Positions 16,984-26,029 are shown, counted from the stretch's first letter. The stretch: DNA of 64,000 bases from Streptomyces asoensis (GCF_016860545.1 NZ_BNEB01000005.1:248001-312000), one strand, 5' to 3'. Translations and numbers: made by a program. Notes: a model not told the origin generated them from the letters alone.

Positions 16984-19900
16984 TCATTCGCTCTGGGTCA
17001 TGGTCCGGTACGCCTCGTGGCGTACGTCGGCGTTCTCGTGCGCGCGCAGCAGGCGGAGCAGCGCGCGCCACTCCTCGGGCCAGCCGAGCGCGAGGCCCGT
17101 GGACTTCACCAGGCCGATCGCGAGGAGGCCCGCCGCGGTCCCGCCGTCGCGGGCGAACCGGTCGGCCGCGGTCAGCATGACGTCGACGTGCCGCGGGGCG
17201 GCGCGGTGGGCCGAGGACGTCCGCAGCCGGCCGGTGGTGTGCAGGGCGGCGGTGACACCGGCGCCGTCGAGGACGTCGGCCAGCTCGGCCAGCCGGTCGG
17301 GCAGTGCCTCCGGATCCGTGGTGTGGTCGATCAACTGGCCGAGCAGGTCGGCGCGTTCGGCCGTCAGCAGGGGTTCGGGAGCCAGCTGCCGCACGACGTC
17401 CTCGAGCAACTGCGGCCGCACTCCGTCGACATGGCCGAACGACGTCAGGTTCCGCAGCCGTTGCAGCGCGGGCAGATCCCGGCGCTCCCCCGCGTCACAG
17501 CCGCCCTCGGCCGTGTGCAGCGCGGCCAGCAACTCGGCCACCGCGCCGCTGAACACGCTGCCCGGCGCGGCACCGCCCACCGGGTGCGGCAGTCCGGAGA
17601 CGGCCAGGTCGCGCAGCACCCACCCCGCGGTCTGCCAGTGCGTACGCCCGTCGAGGTCGCAGACGGTACGGGCGATCCGGGCGGCCAGGTCGGGTGAACA
17701 GCGGCACCACACCCCCATGGAGCGCAGCAGGCCGTAGCCGCCCCCGAAGCCCTCCGTGAGCCCGAGGCCGGTGTCGTAGGCCGCGACGACGACCTCGGCG
17801 TACGCGCGGCGGTACGGCTCGGCCAGCTCCCAGGGTGTGACGGCCAGGAGGGCCTCGTGCACGGGCAGCGCGTCGTCGCGTGCGACGTCGTCGAGCAGGC
17901 GCCGGGCCTCGGGCTCACCGAGCAGTGGGGGCAAGGCCCGCACGACGGCGGCCCGTACGTCCGGGTGGCGGTCGGGAGCGCGGAAGGCGCTCGCCAGCAG
18001 CGACACCGCCTGCCGGGGCGGCAGGAAGCGCGCGGCGAGCCGCACGGCCTCCTTGCGGGAGGTCACCTTCGCGGGACGCTCCCCGGTGAGCAACGGGCCC
18101 AGGGCACGCGCCAGTTCGGACGGAGCGGCGAAGCGGGCGGCCCGGGACGCCGCGTACACCGCGACCCGGGCGCGGTCGCCGCCCGCCTGCTCCAGCAGCG
18201 TCGGCAGGCTGTCGTGGGGGCGGTCGGTCCAGGGCAGCGCGCCGAGCGCGGCCTCGGCGACGACCACCTCGGGGTCGTCCGTGTGCGCGAACGCCAGGTC
18301 CCGTCCGAACCGGGGCACCGGGGCCGCGGCGCGGATCAGGGCGGCACGGTCGTCCAGCGGGAGGGACGGGTCGGCGACCGCCGCCGCGGCCAGCCGGACC
18401 GCCGCCTGCTGCTGGCGGGGCAGCCAGCGGTCGCTGTCGTCGAGGTCCGGCAGCGGCCGCCGGGCCCCGTCGACGAGGAAGCGTCCGTACGGCGCGGTCC
18501 CGCCCAGCAGGGTGTCCAGCAGATCCGTGCGCCGTCTGCTCAACACCCGTCGTACGGGCGGGAGGACGGCGCAGGACGGGTCGAGCGCGACGATCCGGGC
18601 GACCCGTTCGTCGCGCGTCTGCGGTGCCGCCAGCCACAGACGGGCCGCCTCCCGGAAGGTCTCGTCGTCGCCGCGCCGCAGGGCCCCGGCCAGTCTCTCC
18701 TGGAGTTCGGGCAGTCGGCGGGCACGCGGGCCCAGCGCGGCGGCCAGACCCAGCAGCAGCCGGAAGTCGGCCCGTTCGGCCGCCGCGTCGAGCCAGGGGC
18801 GCAGCGTGTCGAGCACCTGGTGCTCCTGGCCGCGTCGCAGGATGCGGTGCAGCGCGCCGAAGTCGGGTACGCCGACCCGGCTCGTGATGCGTTCCAGGGT
18901 GCGCAGCGACCAGTCCCGCAGGTCCGTCGACCCGTCCCCGGCATGCTCGACGAACTGCCGTACGGCGAAGGTGCGCAGCGCGGTCAGGGTGGCGGCGGAA
19001 CAGTCCCGGGCCCCCAGCGCGTCGGCCGTGAGCGCGTCCAGCAGCGGTGCGTCCTCGGGGGCGAAGAGCCTCGGGTGCGTGCCGGCCAGTGCGCCGAGCG
19101 CCTCGGCGCGCACCGGGTCCCGCTCGTTGCGCAGCCGCCGCCCGGCCGTGGTCAGCAGCTCGGTGACCGCCTCCCGGCCGCCGTCCCGTTCGACGCAGGC
19201 CACGAACAGCGGCCAGGCGATGGCCCGGTCGTCGGCGTCGGGGCGTGCGATCGCGGCGAGCAGCGCGGGACGCGCCTCGTCGAGGGGACCGTGGGCGAGG
19301 GTGTCGAGATCGTCCCACCAGTAGTCGGTGCCGTCGAACTCGGCCGCGGCGCGCCGCACTTCGGTCGAGCGGCGGTCGCGCGGCAGCAGGTCGAGGACGC
19401 TCAGCGCCGGGTTCCCGCGCGTGCCCAGGTCGGCGACGGCGTCCACGAAGGCGGGGCGCAGGCCCGGTGCGAGGGCCTTCACCAGCGCGCCGAAGTGGGC
19501 GCCGCGGTTCAGCCAGTGCCGGCCCAGCACGACCAGAGAGGCGGAGTCGGCCCGCACGAGCCGGTGCAGCACTCCGGGCGGCGGTACCGGCTCGTGGCGG
19601 TGTTCATGGCGGTCCGGGGAGGTGATCCAGCGGATCACCCGCTCGGGGTCGGCGGCGGCCAGCGGGCCGAGGCCGCGGCTCAGCGCGGGCGGCAGAGTGC
19701 CGGGACCGTACCGCTCCAGCAGGGTCAGCACCCGCTCGGGGCGCAGCGGTGCGAGCGCGCCGACCGTGGTGGCGTACAGCCGCCACCAGTCGTCGCGCTG
19801 CCCGCCCCCGGCCCGGTCGGCCAAGGTCCGCTCGGCGTGGTCCAGCACCGCGTCGGGATGCCGGCTCGCGAGCCGCGTCCAGCCGTCGACGGCGTGCGCC

Positions 19901-20379
19901 AGACCGGGCAGCTCCGCTGCCACGAACGCAGTGGAGCAGGCCGGCAGCAGACGCGCGGCCTCGGCGTCGCCCCATTCCTCGCGCAGTCGCGCCACCAGCC
20001 GCTCGGCGAGCCGCGCACGGCCCCCGGCGGCGAGCACCCGGGCCAGCCGCTGCCGCAGCACGGCCGGCGCGTCGTCGTAGGCCGCCTCCACCGCCCGGTC
20101 GGGGACGGGGAGGTCCCGCACGGCGCGCCGCGCGTAGCCGGCGACGACCGGGTCCTGATCGGCCAGCCGGTCCGCGAGGAACTCCGCGTCCCGCCCGACG
20201 AGCGCCGCCAGCGCCGCGATCCGCCGCTCGTACGACCCGCCCGCGTCCAGTTCGGCCAGGAGGGGAGCGAGCGCCCCGTCGTCCGCGAGTCCGCGGGCGG
20301 TCCGCGCCGTCAGGGCCAGACGAGCGGGGAACGGCAGCGGTTCGAGGGCGGAGAGCAACTGCTCCGCGGTGGTCGGCAT
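16984..20379 (-). CDS. Very large HEAT-repeat protein
   Basis: A 1131-residue soluble alpha-solenoid beginning MPTTAEQLLSALEPLPFPAR. Helical repeats run through the whole chain; clear units include YERRIAALAALVGRDAEFLA near the N-terminus and REEWRALLRLLRAHENADVR-like segments near the end, with a stretch LLLGLAAALGPRARRLPELQ in the middle. No enzymatic motif is visible. Large HEAT proteins of this kind are common orphans in Streptomyces and are presumed scaffolds. ATG 20379 is chosen because CAGAAT lies 6 nt upstream, matching the leaderless spacing seen elsewhere; the frame before it is compositionally noncoding. Confidence 0.8.
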   Translation of the reverse strand: MPTTAEQLLSALEPLPFPARLALTARTARGLADDGALAPLLAELDAGGSYERRIAALAALVGRDAEFLADRLADQDPVVAGYARRAVRDLPVPDRAVEAAYDDAPAVLRQRLARVLAAGGRARLAERLVARLREEWGDAEAARLLPACSTAFVAAELPGLAHAVDGWTRLASRHPDAVLDHAERTLADRAGGGQRDDWWRLYATTVGALAPLRPERVLTLLERYGPGTLPPALSRGLGPLAAADPERVIRWITSPDRHEHRHEPVPPPGVLHRLVRADSASLVVLGRHWLNRGAHFGALVKALAPGLRPAFVDAVADLGTRGNPALSVLDLLPRDRRSTEVRRAAAEFDGTDYWWDDLDTLAHGPLDEARPALLAAIARPDADDRAIAWPLFVACVERDGGREAVTELLTTAGRRLRNERDPVRAEALGALAGTHPRLFAPEDAPLLDALTADALGARDCSAATLTALRTFAVRQFVEHAGDGSTDLRDWSLRTLERITSRVGVPDFGALHRILRRGQEHQVLDTLRPWLDAAAERADFRLLLGLAAALGPRARRLPELQERLAGALRRGDDETFREAARLWLAAPQTRDERVARIVALDPSCAVLPPVRRVLSRRRTDLLDTLLGGTAPYGRFLVDGARRPLPDLDDSDRWLPRQQQAAVRLAAAAVADPSLPLDDRAALIRAAAPVPRFGRDLAFAHTDDPEVVVAEAALGALPWTDRPHDSLPTLLEQAGGDRARVAVYAASRAARFAAPSELARALGPLLTGERPAKVTSRKEAVRLAARFLPPRQAVSLLASAFRAPDRHPDVRAAVVRALPPLLGEPEARRLLDDVARDDALPVHEALLAVTPWELAEPYRRAYAEVVVAAYDTGLGLTEGFGGGYGLLRSMGVWCRCSPDLAARIARTVCDLDGRTHWQTAGWVLRDLAVSGLPHPVGGAAPGSVFSGAVAELLAALHTAEGGCDAGERRDLPALQRLRNLTSFGHVDGVRPQLLEDVVRQLAPEPLLTAERADLLGQLIDHTTDPEALPDRLAELADVLDGAGVTAALHTTGRLRTSSAHRAAPRHVDVMLTAADRFARDGGTAAGLLAIGLVKSTGLALGWPEEWRALLRLLRAHENADVRHEAYRTMTQSE

Positions 20380-20384
20380 GCGCC

Positions 20385-20390
20385 GATTCT
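20385..20390 (-). promoter_or_regulatory. -10-like box of a leaderless promoter
   Basis: On the minus strand CAGAAT ends 6 nt before the HEAT-protein ATG. The first base departs from TAnnnT, so support is moderate. Confidence 0.4.
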
Positions 20391-20626
20391 GCCCGTCAAG
20401 ATCCGCGCGTGCGATCGAATAAACACCGGCTCGTCGCCGACCGGACGAGGGGCGGCTCGTCACCGTCGGCTGATCCCGTTCCGCTGTCCGGCCCATCCCG
20501 CCGGGCAGCGCACCGCCGGCCGCACCACCCTGGAGGGGTTCGACGCCATGACGCCGACCGGCCTGCTGCCCGCCCCGTCCCCGGGCGTCCGGTGAACCTG
20601 ATCGCCCCCGTCCGACCGGAGCCCAC

Positions 20627-21265
20627 ATGCCCGCCTCCCCCTCCCTCGCCACGGCGCCCCCGCGCACCACCGCGCCGGCGTCCCCCGCCACGGCGCCCCC
20701 GCGTCCCGCCGGGCCCCCGTCCCCCGCCACCTCGTCCGTCCCGACCTCGTCCGTCCCGACCTCGCCCGTCCCGACCGCGTCGGACGCGGACCTCGGGCTG
20801 GAGGCCCGGCTCGCCGCCGTCGACGCCCTCATGACCCTGCGTCTCGAAGAGGCCGCCGTCGCCCACGAGGTGCGCACCGCGCACCTGGCCGTCGACCCCG
20901 TCGACCTCGCCGAGGTGATCACCGTCCCGATCGCTCCCGCCCGGCAGCCGGCCGCCCCGGCGGCCTACCGCACTCCCGCCGCCGCCCTCCTCGAACGCGC
21001 CCACCACCACATGCGGACGGCCGGATGGTGTGCGGGCGCCCTCACCGACGACGACGGGTCCGTCTGCCTCCTCGGCGCCCTCCACGTGGAGGCGGGCGGC
21101 GACCAGGATCTCGTGGTCGACGCCTCGGCGATCCTGCTGGACGCGATCCGGCGGAGGTTCCACGACGAGTCCGTGCCCGCCTTCAACGACCGGCAGCGCT
21201 CGGGCGCCGTTCCGGAACGGATGCTGCTCGAAGCGGCCCGTCTCGCGGACGCCCGCGGCCGGTGA
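20627..21265 (+). CDS. DUF6197-like conserved protein
   Basis: A 212-residue protein. The first 50 residues are a Pro/Ala/Ser/Thr-rich, probably disordered leader; the conserved part is RTPAAALLERAHHHMRTAGW followed by CAGALTDDDGSVCLLGALHV and ESVPAFNDRQR, a pattern I associate with the actinobacterial DUF6197 family, whose function is unknown. ATG 20627 follows GGAG by 6 nt. The gene is divergent from the HEAT-protein gene. Part of the leader is built from a 15-bp tandem repeat. Confidence 0.75.
   Translation: MPASPSLATAPPRTTAPASPATAPPRPAGPPSPATSSVPTSSVPTSPVPTASDADLGLEARLAAVDALMTLRLEEAAVAHEVRTAHLAVDPVDLAEVITVPIAPARQPAAPAAYRTPAAALLERAHHHMRTAGWCAGALTDDDGSVCLLGALHVEAGGDQDLVVDASAILLDAIRRRFHDESVPAFNDRQRSGAVPERMLLEAARLADARGR
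20731..20775 (+). repeat. Three 15-bp tandem repeats inside a coding region
   Basis: CTCGTCCGTCCCGAC is present at 20731-20745 and 20746-20760, with a one-base variant at 20761-20775, encoding the SSVPT repeats of the disordered leader. Confidence 0.85.
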
Positions 21266-21462
21266 ACCACCCGGCCCGACGGGCCCCCGCCGACCGGTCC
21301 CCCGGACCTCGCGCAGACCGGGCCACACCGGACCCCGCCCCGGCCGGGCGACGCCGGACCCGCGCGGCCCGTTGACCGGTCCGCGGGCGCCCTGACCGTG
21401 CGCGCAGCGCGGTCCGCGTCCCGCCGCGGCGTTTCGCCCGCCCGCGGCCGCGTCCGGGGTCC

Positions 21463-21468
21463 TAGGCT
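21463..21468 (+). promoter_or_regulatory. -10 box of a leaderless promoter
   Basis: TAGGCT ends 6 nt before GTG 21475; no ribosome binding site is present. Confidence 0.65.
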
Positions 21469-21474
21469 CGGCCC

Positions 21475-22317
21475 GTGGGGCAACCTGAGCAGCGCGCCGA
21501 GGGCGCAGGACCGTTCACGACCCGGCTCACCTGGCATCTTTCCGACGGCGGCACCGCCGTGTGGGAGTCCCGGCCGGCGCGGCGGCGGGGGGTGCTCGCC
21601 GTCCGTACACCGATCGGGGCGGTCACCCGGCACATCCGGGCGGACGCCGTCTCCCTCACCCGGCTCCGCCGCCTCAACGCCATCGCCGCCCTCGCCTTCG
21701 TCATCGGCGGAGGCCTCTTCGCGGCGGGCGCGGCCGTCGCGCAGTTCGGCTCGGGTGACGCCACCACGTGCGCGTCGATCTACTTCGCGGGCGGTCTGTT
21801 CTTCAGCACCGGTGGATACGTCTCCCTGCTCCAGGTGGTCGACGCGCCCCGTCACGTTCCCGGGGGCGAGGGACGGCTGATCACCCGTCGCTGGCGCTGG
21901 TGGAGCTACGAGCCGGCGCGGCTGGACTGGCTGAGCACGTTCGTGCTCTTCGCGGGCACGCTCGTCTTCGCCGTCGACCTGCTGGACTCCTTCCTCCAGG
22001 GGCTGAGCGTGCAGCAGGTCAACCGGCTGATCTGGGCGCCCGACGTGATCGGCTGCGTCCTCTTCCTGCTCTCCGGGCACCTGGCCTTCCTGGAGATCGG
22101 CCACGGCCGGCTCGCCGTGCGGCCGCGCGACCTCGGCTGGTGGATCGTCGCCGTCAACCAGCTCGGGTCGGTCCTGTTCATGGTGTCGGCGATCGCCGAT
22201 TACACCCGCCCGGCCACCGGCAGCCTGGTCGACGCCGACATCGCGAACTGGGGCACCCTCACCGGCGCCCTGTGCTTCTCCCTCGCGGGTCTCCTCCAGC
22301 TCGGCGAACACTCGTAG
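21475..22317 (+). CDS. Multi-pass membrane protein of unknown function
   Basis: A 280-residue protein starting VGQPEQRAEGAGPFTTRLTW. A soluble N-terminal part of about 60 residues precedes about six transmembrane helices, the first INAIAALAFVIGGGLFAAG-like at residues 63-82 and the last near the C-terminus (TGALCFSLAGLLQLGE). GTG 21475 is supported by the leaderless -10 box TAGGCT. Streptomyces genomes carry related YrhK-like or unassigned membrane proteins; I cannot name a transported substrate or reaction. Confidence 0.75.
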   Translation: MGQPEQRAEGAGPFTTRLTWHLSDGGTAVWESRPARRRGVLAVRTPIGAVTRHIRADAVSLTRLRRLNAIAALAFVIGGGLFAAGAAVAQFGSGDATTCASIYFAGGLFFSTGGYVSLLQVVDAPRHVPGGEGRLITRRWRWWSYEPARLDWLSTFVLFAGTLVFAVDLLDSFLQGLSVQQVNRLIWAPDVIGCVLFLLSGHLAFLEIGHGRLAVRPRDLGWWIVAVNQLGSVLFMVSAIADYTRPATGSLVDADIANWGTLTGALCFSLAGLLQLGEHS

Positions 22318-22362
22318 CAGCACCGGCCCGTCGACGGCGGGCTGCGGCGGGCGGCCGTTCCG

Positions 22363-22368
22363 TATCCT
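22363..22368 (+). promoter_or_regulatory. -10 box of a leaderless promoter
   Basis: TATCCT ends 6 nt before ATG 22375, in the short gap after the membrane-protein gene. Confidence 0.6.
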
Positions 22369-22374
22369 GGCGGC

Positions 22375-23283
22375 ATGCGCACGCGTCCGACCCTGAGCTG
22401 GGTTCCCACCGAGGAACCGCTGCCGGCCACCACGGACCTGGGACCGGTCGCCGAAGCGCTGGGCCGCGGGGGCGTGCTGGTGCTCAGCGGGGCGGGCATC
22501 TCCACGGAGTCGGGCATCCCCGACTACCGGGGCGAGGGCGGGAGCCTGAGCCGGCACACGCCGATGACCTACCAGGACTTCACCGCCGACGCCCGGGCCC
22601 GGCGCCGCTACTGGGCGCGCAGCCACCTCGGCTGGCGCACCTTCGGACGCGCCCGCCCCAACGCCGGACACCGGGCCGTGGCCGCGTTCGCGCGGCACGG
22701 CCTGCTCGCGGGTGTCGTCACCCAGAACGTGGACGGTCTGCACCAGGCCGCGGGCACCGCGGACGTCGTGGAACTCCACGGAGGGCTCGACCGCGTCGTG
22801 TGTCTCTCCTGCGGCGCCCTCAGCCCGCGCCGCGAACTCGCCCGGCGGCTTGCGGAGGCGAACGCGGGCTTCGAGCCGGTGGCCGCCGGGATCAACCCGG
22901 ACGGCGACGCCGACCTGACCGACGAACAGGTCGGGGACTTCCGGGTGGCGGCCTGCGCGCGGTGCGGCGGTGTCCTCAAGCCGGACGTGGTGTTCTTCGG
23001 CGAGAACGTTCCGGCGGACCGGGTCGAGCGGTGCCGCGCCATGGTGAACTCGGCGACATCACTGCTGGTCCTGGGCTCCTCCCTGACGGTGATGTCCGGG
23101 CTGCGGTTCGTGCGTCAGGCGGCGCAGGCGGGCAAGCCGGTGCTCATCGTCAACCGGGACCCGACCAGGGGCGACCGCCACGCCGTCACCCGGGTCTCGC
23201 TCCCGCTGGGCGCGGCCCTCACCGCCGTGGCCGACGCTCTCGGCATCCCGGCCGACGACGGGACGGCGACACCGGCGCAGTGA
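22375..23283 (+). CDS. Sir2-family NAD-dependent protein deacylase
   Basis: A 302-residue sirtuin that would remove acyl groups from lysines using NAD. The NAD-binding motif SGAGISTESGIPDYRG is at residues 38-53, TQNVDGLH at 116-123, and the catalytic histidine is H135 in ELHG. The structural zinc site is complete: C143, C146, C194 and C197. LGSSLTV follows. ATG 22375 fits a leaderless start. It is monocistronic or follows the membrane-protein gene by 57 bp. The substrate proteins and acyl type are not predictable; the zinc loop includes an insertion (DGDADLTDEQVGDF) found in bacterial class II-type sirtuins. Confidence 0.93.
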   Translation: MRTRPTLSWVPTEEPLPATTDLGPVAEALGRGGVLVLSGAGISTESGIPDYRGEGGSLSRHTPMTYQDFTADARARRRYWARSHLGWRTFGRARPNAGHRAVAAFARHGLLAGVVTQNVDGLHQAAGTADVVELHGGLDRVVCLSCGALSPRRELARRLAEANAGFEPVAAGINPDGDADLTDEQVGDFRVAACARCGGVLKPDVVFFGENVPADRVERCRAMVNSATSLLVLGSSLTVMSGLRFVRQAAQAGKPVLIVNRDPTRGDRHAVTRVSLPLGAALTAVADALGIPADDGTATPAQ

Positions 23284-23392
23284 CACCTGCGCCGTGACAC
23301 CGCCGCCGCGACATGGACGCCTTGACCTGGACGCCGTGACACAGGCGCCGTGGCACCGGGGGCGGGCGTCACCGCCGTCCGCCGTCCGCGCC

Positions 23393-23824
23393 TCAGCGCG
23401 TGCCTTCGTCCTGCGGCCTGCCCTCGAGCTTGCGCAGCAGCCCGAGCAGCGCCTCCCGCTCCGCCTCCGCCAGGTTCTCGAAGCACTCCGCGAGCGCCGG
23501 CTCCGCCACTTCGTGGCCCGCCTCCAGCACCCGCCGCCCCTCGGCGGTGAGGTGGTGCTCGATCCGCCGGCCGCGTCCGGACCGCCGGTCCACCAGACCC
23601 TGAGCCGTCAGCCGCCCGGCGAGCGTGCCGAAGGCCTGCTCGCTCTGGAAGGTCGCCGCCGCGAGTTCACGCGCGCTCGCGCCGGGCGAGCGGCCGATGG
23701 CCCGCAGCGCGTCCCACTGCGCGAGCGTGCTGCCGATCGACGCGAGGCGGCTGTCGAGCGTGCGGTGCTGGCGGTACTGGGCGGCCTTCACGGCCCTTCC
23801 GAGGATCTGGAGTTCCACAGCCAT
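23393..23824 (-). CDS. MarR-family regulator of the adjacent hydrolase
   Basis: A 143-residue winged-helix protein starting MAVELQILGRAVKAAQYRQH. The recognition region ASARELAAATFQSEQAFGTL (about 50-69) and the wing GRGRRIEHHLTAEGR are typical. The start is supported by TAGTCT 7 nt upstream (leaderless). It is divergent from an alpha/beta hydrolase gene across an AT-rich 64-bp gap with an inverted repeat, the usual arrangement for a MarR repressor that responds to a small molecule handled by the hydrolase. Confidence 0.85.
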   Translation of the reverse strand: MAVELQILGRAVKAAQYRQHRTLDSRLASIGSTLAQWDALRAIGRSPGASARELAAATFQSEQAFGTLAGRLTAQGLVDRRSGRGRRIEHHLTAEGRRVLEAGHEVAEPALAECFENLAEAEREALLGLLRKLEGRPQDEGTR

Positions 23825-23831
23825 GCCGGCC

Positions 23832-23837
23832 AGACTA
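23832..23837 (-). promoter_or_regulatory. -10 box of a leaderless promoter
   Basis: On the minus strand TAGTCT ends 7 nt before the MarR ATG. Confidence 0.55.
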
Positions 23838-23842
23838 GCACC

Positions 23843-23878
23843 CTGACTAAGCTTGCTTATATAAACATCCTTAGTTAG
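23843..23878. promoter_or_regulatory. Divergent operator between MarR and hydrolase genes
   Basis: CTGACTAAG (23843-23851) and CTTAGTTAG (23870-23878) are inverted copies with one mismatch, flanking an AT-rich core TTATATAAAC. The A+T content is far above the surroundings, marking the control region for both genes. Confidence 0.6.
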
Positions 23879-23888
23879 CGTTCCGCTC

Positions 23889-24650
23889 ATGACCACGGAA
23901 CCGACACTCACCGAATCCGGCCCCGCCACCGGCCGCCCCGTCCTCGTCCTGCACGGCGGTGGGGGTCCCCTCACCGTCGCCCCGCTGGCCGCGCACCTGG
24001 CCGCGCACGCGCACACGCTGCTGCCCACCCACCCGGGCTGGAACGGCACCCCCCGGCCCGCCGGCCTGACCCGCGTGGCCGACCTCGCCGCCGCCTATCT
24101 CCGTCTCCTGCGCGACCGTGACCTGTCCGACGTGCTGGTCGTCGGTTCCTCGCTGGGCGGCTGGATAGCCGCCGAACTGGCCGCGGCCGACACCGAGGGC
24201 CGGATCAGCGGGGTCGTCCTGCTCGACGCCGTCGGCATCGACGTCGAGGGCGAACCCGTCCGGGACTTCATCGCGCTCGACGCGCGGGGCGTGGCCGAGT
24301 ACGCCTACCACGACCCGGAGCGCTTCTACGTGGACCCGGCGACCCTGCCGGCCGAGCGGCTCGCCGCCATCCAGGCCAACATGGCGACCCTGCGCGTCTT
24401 CTCCGGGGGCCCCGCGATGAGCGATCCCGGTCTGCGCGCCCGGCTCGCGGACATCACCGTCCCGACGCTCGTGCTGTGGGGCGAGAGCGACCGCATCTGC
24501 ACCCCCGCGTACGGCAAGGAGTACGCCGCCTCGCTCGGCAACGGCCGCTTCGCGGTGGTGGCGGAGGCCGGCCACCTGCCCCACCTGGAACAGCCCGCGC
24601 GCACCCTCGCTCTGGTCGACGCCTTCGCCGCGGAAACCGCGCGCCGCTGA
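23889..24650 (+). CDS. Alpha/beta hydrolase
   Basis: A 253-residue serine hydrolase. HGGGGP (22-27) forms the oxyanion hole, the nucleophile is S88 in GSSLGG, and the acid and histidine are in GESDRICTP and AGHLPHLEQ. Size and the small cap domain fit esterases, haloperoxidase-like and C-C hydrolases. It has no secretion signal. The MarR gene next door, in opposite orientation, probably keeps it off until a ligand is present. Substrate unknown; no ribosome binding site is evident, so its mRNA may have a very short leader. Confidence 0.87.
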   Translation: MTTEPTLTESGPATGRPVLVLHGGGGPLTVAPLAAHLAAHAHTLLPTHPGWNGTPRPAGLTRVADLAAAYLRLLRDRDLSDVLVVGSSLGGWIAAELAAADTEGRISGVVLLDAVGIDVEGEPVRDFIALDARGVAEYAYHDPERFYVDPATLPAERLAAIQANMATLRVFSGGPAMSDPGLRARLADITVPTLVLWGESDRICTPAYGKEYAASLGNGRFAVVAEAGHLPHLEQPARTLALVDAFAAETARR

Positions 24651-24651
24651 C

Positions 24652-24695
24652 GTCGGCACCGGCGCTCGCGTCAGTCGGCACCGGCGCTCGCGTCA
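24652..24695. repeat. 22-bp tandem duplication
   Basis: A 22-bp unit beginning GTCGGCACCGGCGCTCGC occurs at 24652-24673 and again at 24674-24695 with no mismatch, just after the hydrolase stop. Confidence 0.9.
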
Positions 24696-24706
24696 GGGCT
24701 CGCAGC

Positions 24707-24722
24707 GGGGCCGTTCGGCCCC
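24707..24722. promoter_or_regulatory. DevR/OsdR-type box
   Basis: GGGGCCGTTCGGCCCC is a perfect inverted repeat with a TT centre, 169 bp before the nitroreductase gene. A weaker copy around CCCGTTCGGC is centred about 20 bp further on. Confidence 0.5.
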
Positions 24723-24890
24723 GTTCCCGCCCGTTCGGCTCATCCCCGGGCCGTTTCCGCGGGGCTTCACTGGAACCGAGGGGCGGACGGCGCCGGCGAG
24801 GAGACAGGCCCCGACGGGCCCCGCGCCGCGCACCGTCCGTTCGACGACACCCGCGCCCCGGCCCGTGCGCCGGCGGCCGCCGGAAAGTGG

Positions 24891-26009
24891 GTGACTGCGA
24901 TGTTCCCGTACGGTCCCGAACCGCGTGGGTCCGACCGTCCGGACGGCCCTCGGCACCGGGAGAACCCGTCCGCCGACGACCGGACGGCCGCGAGCGGGAC
25001 GGGGCGGGCGACCCTGCGCGACCTCGCCCCGGAGACGGTGACCGCCCTGGTCGAGGACGCGACGGCGGCCCCCTCCATGCACAACGCACAGCCGTGGAGG
25101 TTCCGGTTCCTGCGCGGCGACCGCGCCCTCCTGCTGTACTCGGACCTGGCGCGCGCCATGCCGCAGGCCGACCCCACCACCCGTGGACTGCACCTGGGGT
25201 GCGCCGCGGCCCTGTTCAACCTGCGGGTGGCCGCCGCCCACGCGGGCTGGGCCGCGGCCACGGAGCTGCTGCCCGATCCCGCGGAACCGCGCCTGCTCGC
25301 GGTGGTACGGCTCGACGGCCCGGAGCCGGCGGGTACGGGCACCGAGGAGGACCTCGTCCCGCTGTATCCGGCGATCCGCCGCCGCCGGACCAGCCGCCAC
25401 CCGTTCACCGACGAGGTGATCGCCCCCGTCCTCAAGGACGCCCTGTGCGCGGCCGCTCTCCTGGAGGGAGCGCGCCTGGTGTTCCCCGACGCCTGGCACA
25501 TCCACACCCTGCTGGACCTGGTGCAGGACGCGGAGGGCCGCGACGCCATGGACGAAGCCCTGTCGCAGGAGCTGGGGCACTGGACCCGGGTGGGAGCGGG
25601 CGCCGACACGACGGGCGACGGCGTACCGCAGGACGCGTTCGGACCCCGCAGGCTCTACGGCAGGGCGCCCGTGCGCGACTTCGCGGGCCGGCGCCCCGTT
25701 CCCGGCCGGGCGGCCGCCAGGTTCGAGGACGCGCCGCAGCTCGCCGTACTGGGGACGCAGGGCGACCGGCCCAGGGACTGGCTGCTGGCGGGTCAGGCGA
25801 TGGAACGCGTCCTGCTCCAGGCCACGCTCGACGGGCTCGCCACCTCGCTCACCTCGCAGGCCCTCGACTGGCCCGAACTCCGGTGGACGGTACGCGATCC
25901 GCAGTCGGCGATGGGCTTCGTCCAGATGGTGCTGCGGCTCGGATACGGCCCCGCGGGCCCCGGCACACCGCGCCGCCCCGTGCGGGACGTGCTCGACATC
26001 ACCGCCTGA
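24891..26009 (+). CDS. Acg-type FMN-binding nitroreductase family protein
   Basis: A 372-residue protein of the Acg/Rv2032-Rv3131 family, a two-domain nitroreductase fold linked to dormancy in actinobacteria. Early signature APSMHNAQPWRFRFL (about 61-75), then RRRTSRHPFTDEVI in the middle and DGLATSLTSQALDWPELR near the end match the family. In mycobacteria relatives are DevR-controlled and may store flavin rather than reduce nitro compounds. GTG 24891 is taken, with ATG 24900 equally possible. It opens the dormancy island and has OsdR-type boxes upstream. Confidence 0.85.
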   Translation: MTAMFPYGPEPRGSDRPDGPRHRENPSADDRTAASGTGRATLRDLAPETVTALVEDATAAPSMHNAQPWRFRFLRGDRALLLYSDLARAMPQADPTTRGLHLGCAAALFNLRVAAAHAGWAAATELLPDPAEPRLLAVVRLDGPEPAGTGTEEDLVPLYPAIRRRRTSRHPFTDEVIAPVLKDALCAAALLEGARLVFPDAWHIHTLLDLVQDAEGRDAMDEALSQELGHWTRVGAGADTTGDGVPQDAFGPRRLYGRAPVRDFAGRRPVPGRAAARFEDAPQLAVLGTQGDRPRDWLLAGQAMERVLLQATLDGLATSLTSQALDWPELRWTVRDPQSAMGFVQMVLRLGYGPAGPGTPRRPVRDVLDITA

Positions 26010-26014
26010 CGGCC

Positions 26015-26029
26015 GGGACCGCACGGCCC
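26015..26029. promoter_or_regulatory. DevR/OsdR-type box
   Basis: GGGACCGCACGGCCC lies 92 bp before the small gene at 26121, with a weaker second half-match (CCCGACCGGCCCC) centred about 21 bp downstream. Confidence 0.45.

Noticed and set aside
17857..20595. Very long open frames on the strand opposite the HEAT-protein gene
   Set aside because: They arise because high GC removes stop codons; their composition is Gly/Arg-rich and the opposite strand has clear repeat-protein sequence.
20380..20922. N-terminal extension of the HEAT protein by about 180 residues
   Set aside because: The extension overlaps the divergent DUF6197-like gene, has low-complexity GTxEVGTDEV repeats and no start signal, while ATG 20379 has a -10 box.
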